DNA of 10,907 bases from Calditrichia bacterium (GTDB lineage: Bacteria; Calditrichota; Calditrichia; Calditrichales; Calditrichaceae): assembly GCA_027039465.1 (NCBI GenBank), contig JALWEA010000298.1, positions 425 to 11,331 of the forward strand. Direction: 5' to 3'. The notes under the pieces are model-generated. The model was given only the letters and a program-made list of their open reading frames with translations. It did not search any database and was not told the DNA's origin. The number at the start of each line of letters is the position of its first letter. Position 1 is the first letter of the stretch. A program made the translations under genes and the position numbers. This document shows, piece by piece, positions 1 through 6,147 of this stretch.

Positions 1-40
1 TTCCACGGCTGTTCATTTTTCCGTACCATTCGCCAACAAA

Positions 41-83
41 CCGGCTAAAACAAACAACCTCCCGAAAATGCGGCGGGAGGTTG
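41..83 (-). terminator. Terminator hairpin after pyrG
   Basis: A 10-bp perfect stem (55-64 with 74-83, CAACCTCCCG and its complement) encloses a 9-nt loop. Read on the minus strand it is followed by TTTGTTTTAG, a T-rich tail, about 38 nt after the pyrG stop. This is a good intrinsic terminator for the gatC-kdsB-pyrG operon. The plus-strand side also has a short T run (87-90), so it may work weakly in both directions. Nothing codable is supported in 1-40. Confidence 0.75.
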
Positions 84-120
84 CTGTTTTAAATAATTCT
101 CGTCCGCTAACCAAAGGACT

Positions 121-1731
121 TTAACGGGTGTCATTTTTTAAAGCTGCAGCCACAAACTCCCGAAACAACGGATGCGCCTTAGCAACCCGCGATTTCAGCT
201 CAGGATGGAACTGGCAGCCCACAAACCACGGGTGGTCGCGCAATTCGATCATTTCCACCAAATCACCGTCCGGCGAAAGAGCGCTGATGATCATGCCTGC
301 ATCTTCCAATTCCAAACGATAGCTGTTGTTGAATTCATAGCGATGCCGATGGCGCTCGGCAATTTCCGGCACGCCGTAGGCTTTGTAAGCCAAGGTATCT
401 TTGCGTAATTTGGCGGGATAGCTTCCCAAACGCATGGTGCCGCCCATGCCTTTGATCGATTTTTGCTTTTCCATTAAATGGATGACCGGATTGGTGGTAT
501 TGGGATCGAATTCGGTGCTGTTGGCGTCTTTCTTCCCCAAAACATTACGCGCATATTCAATAACAGCGCATTGCAGGCCCAAACAAATACCGAAAAACGG
601 GATCTTTTTTTCACGCGCATATTTAATGGCAGTCAACTTTCCTTCAATACCGCGTTCTCCGAAGCCGCCTGGCACCAAAATGCCCTGAACATCGCCTAAT
701 TTTTCTTCCACGTTTTTTTCGTTTAGGTCTTCCGTATTAATCCATTTTAATTCCACCCGCACGTCGTTTTCCATGCCTGCATGCTGAAAGGCAGCCATAA
801 TGCTTTTGTAGGCATCGTGCAAGGTAACATATTTACCGCAAATGGCAATTTTTACCGTACGTTTCGCTTTTTGATAGCGGGCGATTTTCTTACGCCACCA
901 TTCAATATCCAATTTACGCTTTTCCAGCCCTAATTTGGACAGCACCAATTCATCGAATTTCACTTCGGCATATTGTAAAGGCACTTCGTAAATCAAATCA
1001 ACATCCAAGGCGTCAATCACCTCATTAGCTGAAACATTGCAGAAAAGGCCGATTTTTTGCTTCACATTTTCCGGCAGCGGTCGATCGGTACGGCACAACA
1101 GCATGTCCGGCTGCAAACCGATCTCGCGCAGACGCATGACCGAATGTTGGGTAGGCTTGGTTTTAAGTTCATTGGCACCGGCAATAAAAGGCACCAAAGT
1201 CAGATGAATAACCAGCGTATCGCCCGCCGGATGGTTCAGCCGAAATTGACGGATGGCTTCCAAAAAAGGCAAACTTTCAATATCGCCCACCGTACCTCCG
1301 ATTTCCACAATGACAATATCGGCATCGGTTTTCTCTCCGACATTAATAATCTTCTGATTAATGGCATCGGTAACGTGCGGAATAACCTGAACGGTTGCAC
1401 CCAAATAATCGCCGCGCCGTTCCTTTTGAATCACTTCGTAATAAATTTGACCGGCCGTAGCGTTATTGTCCCGCGTCATGTTCACATTTAAAAATCGTTC
1501 ATAGTGTCCCAAGTCCAAATCGGTTTCCGCGCCGTCATCGGTAACGTAAACTTCCCCGTGCTGATAGGGACTCATGGTACCGGGATCCACATTAATGTAT
1601 GGATCCAATTTTAGAATGGTTACTTTGTAACCGCGCGATTGCAGTAAAAAGCCCAATGAAGAACAGGCAATTCCTTTGCCTAAGGAAGAAACAACACCTC
1701 CGGTTAAAAAAATGTACTTACGTTTTTTCAT
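121..1731 (-). CDS. pyrG: CTP synthase (glutamine-hydrolysing)
   Basis: Makes CTP from UTP, ATP and glutamine in the cytoplasm (EC 6.3.4.2). The 536-residue length is normal for the family. The N-terminal synthetase domain (about 1-270) begins with the P-loop-like GGVVSSLGKG (11-20) and carries the conserved LDPYINVDPGTM stretch (42-53) and the VEIGGTVGDIES stretch (142-153). The C-terminal class I glutamine amidotransferase domain (about 292-530) has the nucleophile Cys383 in GICLGLQ and the partners His509 and Glu511 in CQFHPE. All catalytic residues are present, so it should be active. The ATG is preceded by AAGGAAG, which overlaps the kdsB stop; the gap is only 7 nt, so translation is probably coupled. 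It is the last gene of a three-gene operon and supplies the CTP used by KdsB just upstream. Confidence 0.98.
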   Translation of the reverse strand: MKKRKYIFLTGGVVSSLGKGIACSSLGFLLQSRGYKVTILKLDPYINVDPGTMSPYQHGEVYVTDDGAETDLDLGHYERFLNVNMTRDNNATAGQIYYEVIQKERRGDYLGATVQVIPHVTDAINQKIINVGEKTDADIVIVEIGGTVGDIESLPFLEAIRQFRLNHPAGDTLVIHLTLVPFIAGANELKTKPTQHSVMRLREIGLQPDMLLCRTDRPLPENVKQKIGLFCNVSANEVIDALDVDLIYEVPLQYAEVKFDELVLSKLGLEKRKLDIEWWRKKIARYQKAKRTVKIAICGKYVTLHDAYKSIMAAFQHAGMENDVRVELKWINTEDLNEKNVEEKLGDVQGILVPGGFGERGIEGKLTAIKYAREKKIPFFGICLGLQCAVIEYARNVLGKKDANSTEFDPNTTNPVIHLMEKQKSIKGMGGTMRLGSYPAKLRKDTLAYKAYGVPEIAERHRHRYEFNNSYRLELEDAGMIISALSPDGDLVEMIELRDHPWFVGCQFHPELKSRVAKAHPLFREFVAAALKNDTR

Positions 1732-1738
1732 AACTTCC

Positions 1739-2488
1739 TTACTGTTTTTCGTTTAAAATTTGATTTATTTTGCCCAAATCTTCAGGCGTGTCCACACTCA
1801 AAGACTCGTAATCGGTCTCGATGGTAAAAATGCGATGACCGTTTTCCAGAACGCGCAACTGCTCCAGTTTTTCCGCCTGCTCCAACCGTGCGGGCGGCCA
1901 TTCGGTAAATTGCAATAAAAACGGTTTGCGGTAAGCGTAAATGCCGATGTGTTTAAAGTACGGAAACTGCTGCGGCCAATCTTTTTGATTGGGCACGTCA
2001 CGTAAAAACGGGATAACCGAACGGCTAAAATAAAGTGCCCAGCCGTCTTTGTCGCGTACAACCCGCACTAAGTTGGCATCCGTCAAATCGTCGTAATTAG
2101 TAATGCGTTTGACCGGCGTGGCCAGTTGCACATCGTCCCGTTCCTTAAAAACTTGCGCTAAGGCATCTAACAATTGCGCTTGCACAAACGGCTCGTCGCC
2201 TTGCAGATTAATGACCACATCCACATCTTCGTTGCGTACGGCGTAAGCCACACGGTCGGTTCCCGATGGCAAAGAACTTGGCGTCATCACCGCCTGCCCG
2301 CCGAAGTTTTGCACCGTGTTTAAAATGCGTTCGTCATCGGTTGCCACCAAAACCCGGTCGATGGATTGCGCCTGCACGGCCTTTTCGTACACCCATTGGA
2401 TCATCGGCTTCGGGCCAATCTTAGCCAAAGGCTTGCCCGGGAATCGCGATGAAGCATAACGAGCGGGAATAACACACCAAATTTTCAT
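1739..2488 (-). CDS. kdsB: 3-deoxy-manno-octulosonate cytidylyltransferase (CMP-Kdo synthetase)
   Basis: Activates Kdo with CTP to give CMP-Kdo and pyrophosphate (EC 2.7.7.38), the donor for the inner core of lipopolysaccharide. The 249-residue length is typical. Visible motifs are the nucleotide-binding PARYASSRFPGKPL (8-21), SGTDRV (75-80), NLQGDEPF (94-101), YFSRSVIPF (153-161), HIGIYAYR (180-187), EKLEQLR (206-212) and SVDTPEDL (231-238). The ATG overlaps the gatC stop as ATGA (2485-2488). No strong Shine-Dalgarno is seen before it (CCGAAAGTTGTCCACAA), which fits translation by coupling to gatC. The neighbour pyrG provides its CTP. Its presence points to a Kdo-containing outer membrane. 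Confidence 0.97.
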   Translation of the reverse strand: MKIWCVIPARYASSRFPGKPLAKIGPKPMIQWVYEKAVQAQSIDRVLVATDDERILNTVQNFGGQAVMTPSSLPSGTDRVAYAVRNEDVDVVINLQGDEPFVQAQLLDALAQVFKERDDVQLATPVKRITNYDDLTDANLVRVVRDKDGWALYFSRSVIPFLRDVPNQKDWPQQFPYFKHIGIYAYRKPFLLQFTEWPPARLEQAEKLEQLRVLENGHRIFTIETDYESLSVDTPEDLGKINQILNEKQ

Positions 2489-2775
2489 TTGTGGACAACT
2501 TTCGGAACGCTAAAATATTTTCCTTTTTTTTCGGGAGCATTGGCCAGAGCTTCTTCGGTCGTCAAAGAAGGCTGCCGAACATCGGGACGGAATACATTCT
2601 CCATTTGCAAAGGATGGGCCAACGGTGGCACATCTTCGGTATTCACTTCATTCAACTGATCCATGTATTCCAGAATTTTATTCAATTGGCCGGTCATGGT
2701 CGTTAATTCATCGTCGTTCAAGCGCAACTTCGCCAACCGCGCAATGTATTCCACATCTTTAATTGAAACAGACAC
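2485..2775 (-). CDS. gatC: Asp-tRNA(Asn)/Glu-tRNA(Gln) amidotransferase subunit C
   Basis: Small subunit of the GatCAB amidotransferase, which converts misacylated Glu-tRNA(Gln) and/or Asp-tRNA(Asn) into the amidated forms. GatC stabilises GatA and helps attach it to GatB. At 96 residues it is the usual size. The family pattern is clear: VEYIARLAKLRLNDDEL at the start, LNKILEYMDQL in the middle, then EDVPPLAHPL, and a basic YFSVPKVV end. The start is GTG at 2773-2775, chosen because AGGAGAG (2779-2785) lies 3 nt before it and the N-terminus matches relatives. A promoter lies directly upstream. gatA and gatB are not next to it here, so they must be encoded elsewhere. It is first in the operon with kdsB. 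Confidence 0.95.
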   Translation of the reverse strand: MSVSIKDVEYIARLAKLRLNDDELTTMTGQLNKILEYMDQLNEVNTEDVPPLAHPLQMENVFRPDVRQPSLTTEEALANAPEKKGKYFSVPKVVHK

Positions 2776-2806
2776 AGTCTCTCCTAATTATAATTCCGAA
2801 AAGATA

Positions 2807-2835
2807 ATTTTAACATCTTCACCCTAATAATTCAA
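2807..2835 (-). promoter_or_regulatory. Sigma-70-type promoter of gatC-kdsB-pyrG
   Basis: On the minus strand, TTGAAT (2835-2830) and TAAAAT (2812-2807) are separated by exactly 17 nt. A start near 2800 would give a leader of about 25 nt before the GTG of gatC, containing the AGGAGAG ribosome site. Match and spacing are good, but this is read by eye only. Confidence 0.6.
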
Positions 2836-2899
2836 GTTTAATTCCCTTGTAATAAAAAATCCCCATAACGGCATTAACACATCACCATGTGGCTTTCTC

Positions 2900-2928
2900 T
2901 TGACAGAATTAATTTGTTAGGTTCTACT
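2900..2928 (+). promoter_or_regulatory. Possible plus-strand promoter
   Basis: A perfect TTGACA (2900-2905) is followed after 17 nt by TCTACT (2923-2928), a 4/6 match to the -10 consensus. It would read into the transposase remnant and then towards the first lipoprotein. It may be the old promoter of the transposase copy. AT-rich DNA yields such matches by chance. Confidence 0.3.
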
Positions 2929-3001
2929 TTATTTTTGAATATCCAAACTCAAATCGATTAGGAATTTGCTATAATTGCTTAAATTTTAATTAGAATTAAT
3001 C

Positions 3002-3352
3002 ATCCCCCATTACGATCCTTAAGAGCCCCACCGGTGATCCATCCGATTAAAGGGCTGGGATTACAGCAATCCCGGGCATTATTTCGTAACGATCGATCTG
3101 AAGAATCGCAAATGACTGTTCGGTAAGGTAAAAAACAAAAAAATGATTTTGAATGAATTCGGGAAAATATGCAACAAATGTTGGTTGGCCATTCCCGATC
3201 ATTTTGACAACGTAAAATTGGACACATACTTAAATTATACCTAATCATTTACATGGGCTTTTTGTAATTACAAAACGAATGGATGATAGTGACGATATGG
3301 CAACCGATACCAACGATGATATTGTAATCGGGGTGACGCATGCGTCGCCCCG
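3002..3352 (+). pseudogene. Decayed REP-associated tyrosine transposase (RAYT) copy
   Basis: This stretch is about nine-tenths identical over its first 230 bases to the start of the intact transposase gene at 9453, and the match continues more weakly to the palindrome. It is dead in several ways. The ATG has become ATC (3002-3004). Codon 38 (Cys, TGT) has become TGA (3113-3115). One base is inserted near 3234, just before the HUH motif, whose CCTAATCATTTACATGGG bases remain. The copy stops at the palindrome 3329-3352, so the C-terminal half with the catalytic tyrosine is missing. An AT-rich inverted repeat (2986-2999) lies just before it. No function is expected from the remnant. Confidence 0.9.
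3329..3352. repeat. REP-like palindrome at the end of the transposase remnant
   Basis: A 24-bp palindrome centred at 3340/3341 with one imperfect pair (T3334 opposite G3347); its core is GACGCATGCGTC. It is the same element as the one inside the intact transposase gene (9759-9786) and after it (10076-10103). Homology to the transposase ends here. Confidence 0.85.
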
Positions 3353-3374
3353 ACGGAAAACGAAAAATAAAAAA

Positions 3375-3404
3375 TTTGCATTCCGTTTCTACAAATAATA
3401 AAAT
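3375..3404 (+). promoter_or_regulatory. Possible promoter of the first lipoprotein gene
   Basis: TAAAAT at 3399-3404 lies 33 nt before the ATG. The same TAAAAT lies exactly 33 nt before the ATG of the paralogue (6014-6019), which supports it as a kept -10 element. A weak -35 candidate TTTGCA (3375-3380) sits 18 nt upstream here; the paralogue has no clear -35. The GGAAGG ribosome site follows at 3417-3422. Confidence 0.4.
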
Positions 3405-3532
3405 GCAAAAAACATCGGAAGGCCGAATACAATGAACCGTCACACCATTATTAATATTCTGATTATGTTAATTTTGGGGTTAACCGCAATAATTAATTGT
3501 GAAAAGAAACCCATCGCACCTCAACGGGACAA
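3399..3532 (+). repeat. Duplicated leader and signal-peptide segment, copy 1
   Basis: Aligns without gaps to 6014-6147 over 134 bases with 19 differences by hand count (about 86% identity). It spans the -10-like TAAAAT, the ribosome site, the ATG and the lipoprotein signal through the sequence after the lipid Cys. Homology upstream stops sharply at this point. Confidence 0.85.
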
Positions 3533-5657
3533 TCCCTTTGATCCCCAAAACATAAAAACCGGCGGTGATCCCTTTAAATTAACGGCCAAAATCGCCAATG
3601 GCGGTATTTTGCTGGAATGGAACAAACCGTCTGTGGACGATTTAAAATCTTTCAATATCTACCGCAGCGAGCAGGGAATCAGCGGTTATTCTAAATTGGA
3701 AAATGTAAACGCAAATACTACAAATTTTACCGATACCGATATTGCCAACGGCCACAGTTACTGGTATTTAGTTACTGCCGTAACCAATAACGGCAAAGAA
3801 AGCTCGCGCACCAACCTGGCGCCGGTGAACATTAATGCTAATCCGGTGCTAACCATTAACGGTGGTGCCACATACACCCCCACCCGGGACGTGGATCTGA
3901 CCATTTTAGCCTCAACAGCCAGGCAAATAAAGCTAAGCAACTCAGCCGATTTTAACGGCGCCCAATGGGAAAGCTATGTCACCATCAAAAGTTGGGAATT
4001 ACCAACCGGCGCCGGAGAAAAAACCGTGTATTTAAAAGTAAAATATGAAAACGGGCAGGAATCCCAACCCGTTTCGGCGACCATTAAGCCGCAACCCATG
4101 AATCCTTCCATCGTCATCATAGCAGATACAGTTGAATATACCCCAACACGCAACGTACCACTCAAACTTTCGGTAACCGGCGCCAAAATAAAGATGAAAC
4201 TCAGCGAAGACTCTACCCTTAGCCGCGTTCAATGGCAAAATTACCAACCCAATCCGTTCTTCCAATTATCCGCCGGTGATGGCGTTAAAAAGGTTTACGC
4301 CAAATTTAAAAATGATTTTGAAATAGAATCGCAAAAGATGCAGGATGATATTATTTTTGATACAACTCCACCAACCCTTGTTTTAACCATAACACCGGAT
4401 TCGGGCGTTGTAAATGAAACAACCTTTTGGTTTGATCCTACCGGCAGCAGCGACAATTTAACGCCACAGCAAGACCTTCGTGTACGCTTTGCCTATGAGA
4501 ATGACGCCACATTTGATACGGATTGGATAAAATTACAAACAGCAAATTACAAATTTCAAGATGGCGGCGGAGATAGAGATGTTAAAATACAATTAAGGGA
4601 TAAAGTTGGCTGGATATCAGAAACAATACAAACTATTTTTGTTAATACTCGGCCACTGGCAGAATTTTCGTATAAACAAACATCTCATTATACCCTAACA
4701 ATGAAATTTAACGCATCAGCCAGCTATGATGATGAAGACGGCAGAAACCTGCAGTACCGGTGGGATTTTGACAACGACGGTGTGTTTGACACTAACTGGC
4801 TAATCCAGAATACTATCAGCCATGCTTATGACCATACCGGTACCTATTTGGTTAAATTAAGCGTGCGTGACCAGAACCGATTAACAGGGCAAAAAATACA
4901 AAAAATAAAGGTTAGACCGCCATTCATTAAAATGGTTTTTGTGGAGGGCGGAACCTTTCAAATGGGCGACACTTGGGGCGACGGTGGAAGCGATGAGAAA
5001 CCGGTGCATACGGTTACCGTAGATAGCTTTTACATAGGTAAATACGAAGTGACCCAGCCGGAATATTTGTTAATTATGAAAAATAATCCTTCTCATTTTA
5101 CTGGAGGAGGTGACTTCTTTCCCCACCCGGTTGAACAAGTAAGCTGGTATGACGCAGTGAATTTTTGTAACCAATTAAGCATACATGAAGGATTGGAGCC
5201 TTGCTACACCATAAAAGATACGGATGTTACATGTGATTTTACAAAAAATGGCTACCGCTTACCTACCGAAGCGGAATGGGAATATGCAGCCCGTGGCGGC
5301 AATCAGTCGCAAGGTTACAAATACAGCGGCAGCAATAATCCTGACGATGTGGCATGGTATTCTGATAACAGCGGAAACCAAACGCATGAAGTGGGAACTA
5401 AGCAGCCCAATGAACTGGGAATTTACGACATGACCGGTAATGTATGGGAATGGTGCTGGGATTGGTACGATTCGGAATATTACTCCAGCAGCCCGCAGGA
5501 TAATCCTAAAGGTCCGGATAGTGGTACGCGTCGGGTGCTCCGCGGCGGCGGTTGGCTCTACCGCAGTGGTACACGTCTGGGAGTAGCCAATCGCAGTAGC
5601 GACTTTCCTTCCTACAGCCACTATGATATCGGTTTCCGTCTTGTGAGGAAAAAGTGA
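3432..5657 (+). CDS. Surface lipoprotein with FN3, PKD and C-terminal SUMF1/FGE-like domain
   Basis: Predicted exported lipoprotein of 741 residues; molecular role unknown. A lipoprotein signal ends at Cys23 (context IINC; Asn at -1 is unusual), followed by a DNPFDPQN spacer. An FN3-like domain spans about 46-134. Two related beta modules follow (about 138-219 and 224-308, sharing YTPTR), then another beta module (310-406), a PKD domain (408-495, with YRWDFDNDGVFDT) and a SUMF1/FGE-sulfatase-like domain (499-739). The last is recognised by MVFVEGGTFQMG, YRLPTEAEWEYAARGG, YDMTGNVWEWCWDWY and RVLRGGGW...IGFRLV. The cysteine pair needed by true formylglycine-generating enzymes near the end is absent, so a binding rather than catalytic role is likely. 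The start is supported by GGAAGG before the ATG and by the matching paralogue at 6047. Its last 40 residues look like a DGR-type variable region. Confidence 0.9.
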   Translation: MNRHTIINILIMLILGLTAIINCEKKPIAPQRDNPFDPQNIKTGGDPFKLTAKIANGGILLEWNKPSVDDLKSFNIYRSEQGISGYSKLENVNANTTNFTDTDIANGHSYWYLVTAVTNNGKESSRTNLAPVNINANPVLTINGGATYTPTRDVDLTILASTARQIKLSNSADFNGAQWESYVTIKSWELPTGAGEKTVYLKVKYENGQESQPVSATIKPQPMNPSIVIIADTVEYTPTRNVPLKLSVTGAKIKMKLSEDSTLSRVQWQNYQPNPFFQLSAGDGVKKVYAKFKNDFEIESQKMQDDIIFDTTPPTLVLTITPDSGVVNETTFWFDPTGSSDNLTPQQDLRVRFAYENDATFDTDWIKLQTANYKFQDGGGDRDVKIQLRDKVGWISETIQTIFVNTRPLAEFSYKQTSHYTLTMKFNASASYDDEDGRNLQYRWDFDNDGVFDTNWLIQNTISHAYDHTGTYLVKLSVRDQNRLTGQKIQKIKVRPPFIKMVFVEGGTFQMGDTWGDGGSDEKPVHTVTVDSFYIGKYEVTQPEYLLIMKNNPSHFTGGGDFFPHPVEQVSWYDAVNFCNQLSIHEGLEPCYTIKDTDVTCDFTKNGYRLPTEAEWEYAARGGNQSQGYKYSGSNNPDDVAWYSDNSGNQTHEVGTKQPNELGIYDMTGNVWEWCWDWYDSEYYSSSPQDNPKGPDSGTRRVLRGGGWLYRSGTRLGVANRSSDFPSYSHYDIGFRLVRKK
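5556..5627 (+). other. Candidate hypervariable segment of lipoprotein 1
   Basis: The 24 codons between Trp708 and the IGFR motif (733-736). Twenty of them end in C or T, including the final 14 without exception. Residues such as Ser, Asp, Tyr, His and Asn dominate, all reachable from an AAY codon by changes at adenines. This is the position of variable regions in CLec/FGE-fold DGR targets. No template repeat is visible in the window, so diversification is a hypothesis. Confidence 0.35.
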
Positions 5658-5663
5658 CCGTTT

Positions 5664-5730
5664 AAGATTCTTAGTTTTTTACCTCTGGAATCTTGGACAA
5701 TTTCATCCCGCAAGTCAAAGGAGGTGACTA
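5664..5730 (+). repeat. Conserved 3' flanking segment, copy 1
   Basis: Resembles the segment after the second lipoprotein gene (about 7654-7725). The shared core is TTAGTTTTTTA, then TGGAATCTTGG against TGAAATCCTGG, then ATTTCATCCCGC and a downstream GTGACT. In this copy AAGATTC (5664-5670) can pair with GAATCTT (5688-5694) around the T-rich loop. Confidence 0.6.
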
Positions 5731-5906
5731 TTAGTGGGATAGCCATTGAAGAATTCATCCTGCTGGGAGCGGGATGCGAACGAACAAAGGGAAAGGCAAA
5801 ACAATCCTATTATAAGTATTAAGGATTGTATCAATCGATTTCTTTGTGCTACTATTTGAAATCAAGGTGGCACAACCGGTTTCCGAATGTACCATCGTAC
5901 TTGTTG

Positions 5907-6005
5907 GGGGTGAAGGATTCCCCTGAAAGATCAGACAATAAAAATCATCGTTGGACAAGCAAAATGTTCCAATTATCGGTAACATCGACGGAAATCCTTC
6001 GCCCC
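5907..6005. repeat. MITE-like inverted-repeat element, copy A
   Basis: Arms 5907-5921 (GGGGTGAAGGATTCC) and 5991-6005 (complement GGGGCGAAGGATTTC) match at 13 of 15 positions and are 69 nt apart. The right arm with its flank (5987-6006, starting GACG) matches the right arm before the intact transposase (9394-9413) at 18 of 20 bases. A GTTGGACAA motif lies about 41 nt before the right arm, and GTTGCACAA lies about 40 nt before the arm in the other copy. It abuts the duplicated leader of the second lipoprotein gene. Confidence 0.6.
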
Positions 6006-6013
6006 TGCGGGCA

Positions 6014-6147
6014 TAAAATATAAAAAACATCGAAAGGTCGAATACAATGAACCGTCAGACCATTATTAATATCCTAATTATGACCATTTTGGTTTTAACC
6101 GCATTGATTAATTGTGAAAAGAATCCCACCGCACATCAAGAGGACAA
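6014..6147 (+). repeat. Duplicated leader and signal-peptide segment, copy 2
   Basis: The gapless partner of 3399-3532. It contains TAAAAT (6014-6019) at the same 33-nt distance from the ATG, and GAAAGG as ribosome site. Upstream homology ends where the inverted-repeat element ends (6005), so that element may have replaced the original upstream region. Confidence 0.85.

Larger units (their letters stand above)
5658..6046 (+). other. 389-nt intergenic region between the twin lipoprotein genes
   Basis: No gene is supported. It holds, in order: a segment conserved after both lipoprotein genes (about 5664-5730), a short hairpin at 5756-5776 (8-bp stem with one wobble pair, loop TGGGA) without a T tail, an unassigned stretch, an inverted-repeat element (5907-6005), and the leader of the second gene. 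No clear intrinsic terminator follows the first lipoprotein. Confidence 0.6.

Noticed and set aside
1057..1491. Plus-strand open frame of 144 codons opposite pyrG.
   Set aside because: It lies fully antisense to a well-conserved enzyme and has no ribosome site or recognisable protein features.
2970..2975. Perfect TATAAT upstream of the transposase remnant.
   Set aside because: No -35 element at 16-18 nt; the nearest TTGAAT is 29 nt away.
5716..5822. Near-perfect Shine-Dalgarno (AAAGGAGGTGA) followed by an open frame of about 30 codons to 5822.
   Set aside because: The only start codons at a usable distance are GTG followed at once by a stop, or ATT. The homologous flank after the second gene lacks both the motif and the frame. 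The frame is also the simple continuation of the upstream gene after its stop.
5877..5888. CGGTTTCCGAAT shared with the end of the second lipoprotein gene, considered as part of a DGR template repeat.
   Set aside because: The match is only 12 bases, and the adjoining sequence is not an Asn-codon-rich version of either variable segment.
5755..6030. Minus-strand open frame of 91 codons across the intergenic region.
   Set aside because: It runs through the inverted-repeat element and its peptide (RRGEGFPSM and similar) is a translation of that repeat; no ribosome site or family similarity was seen.
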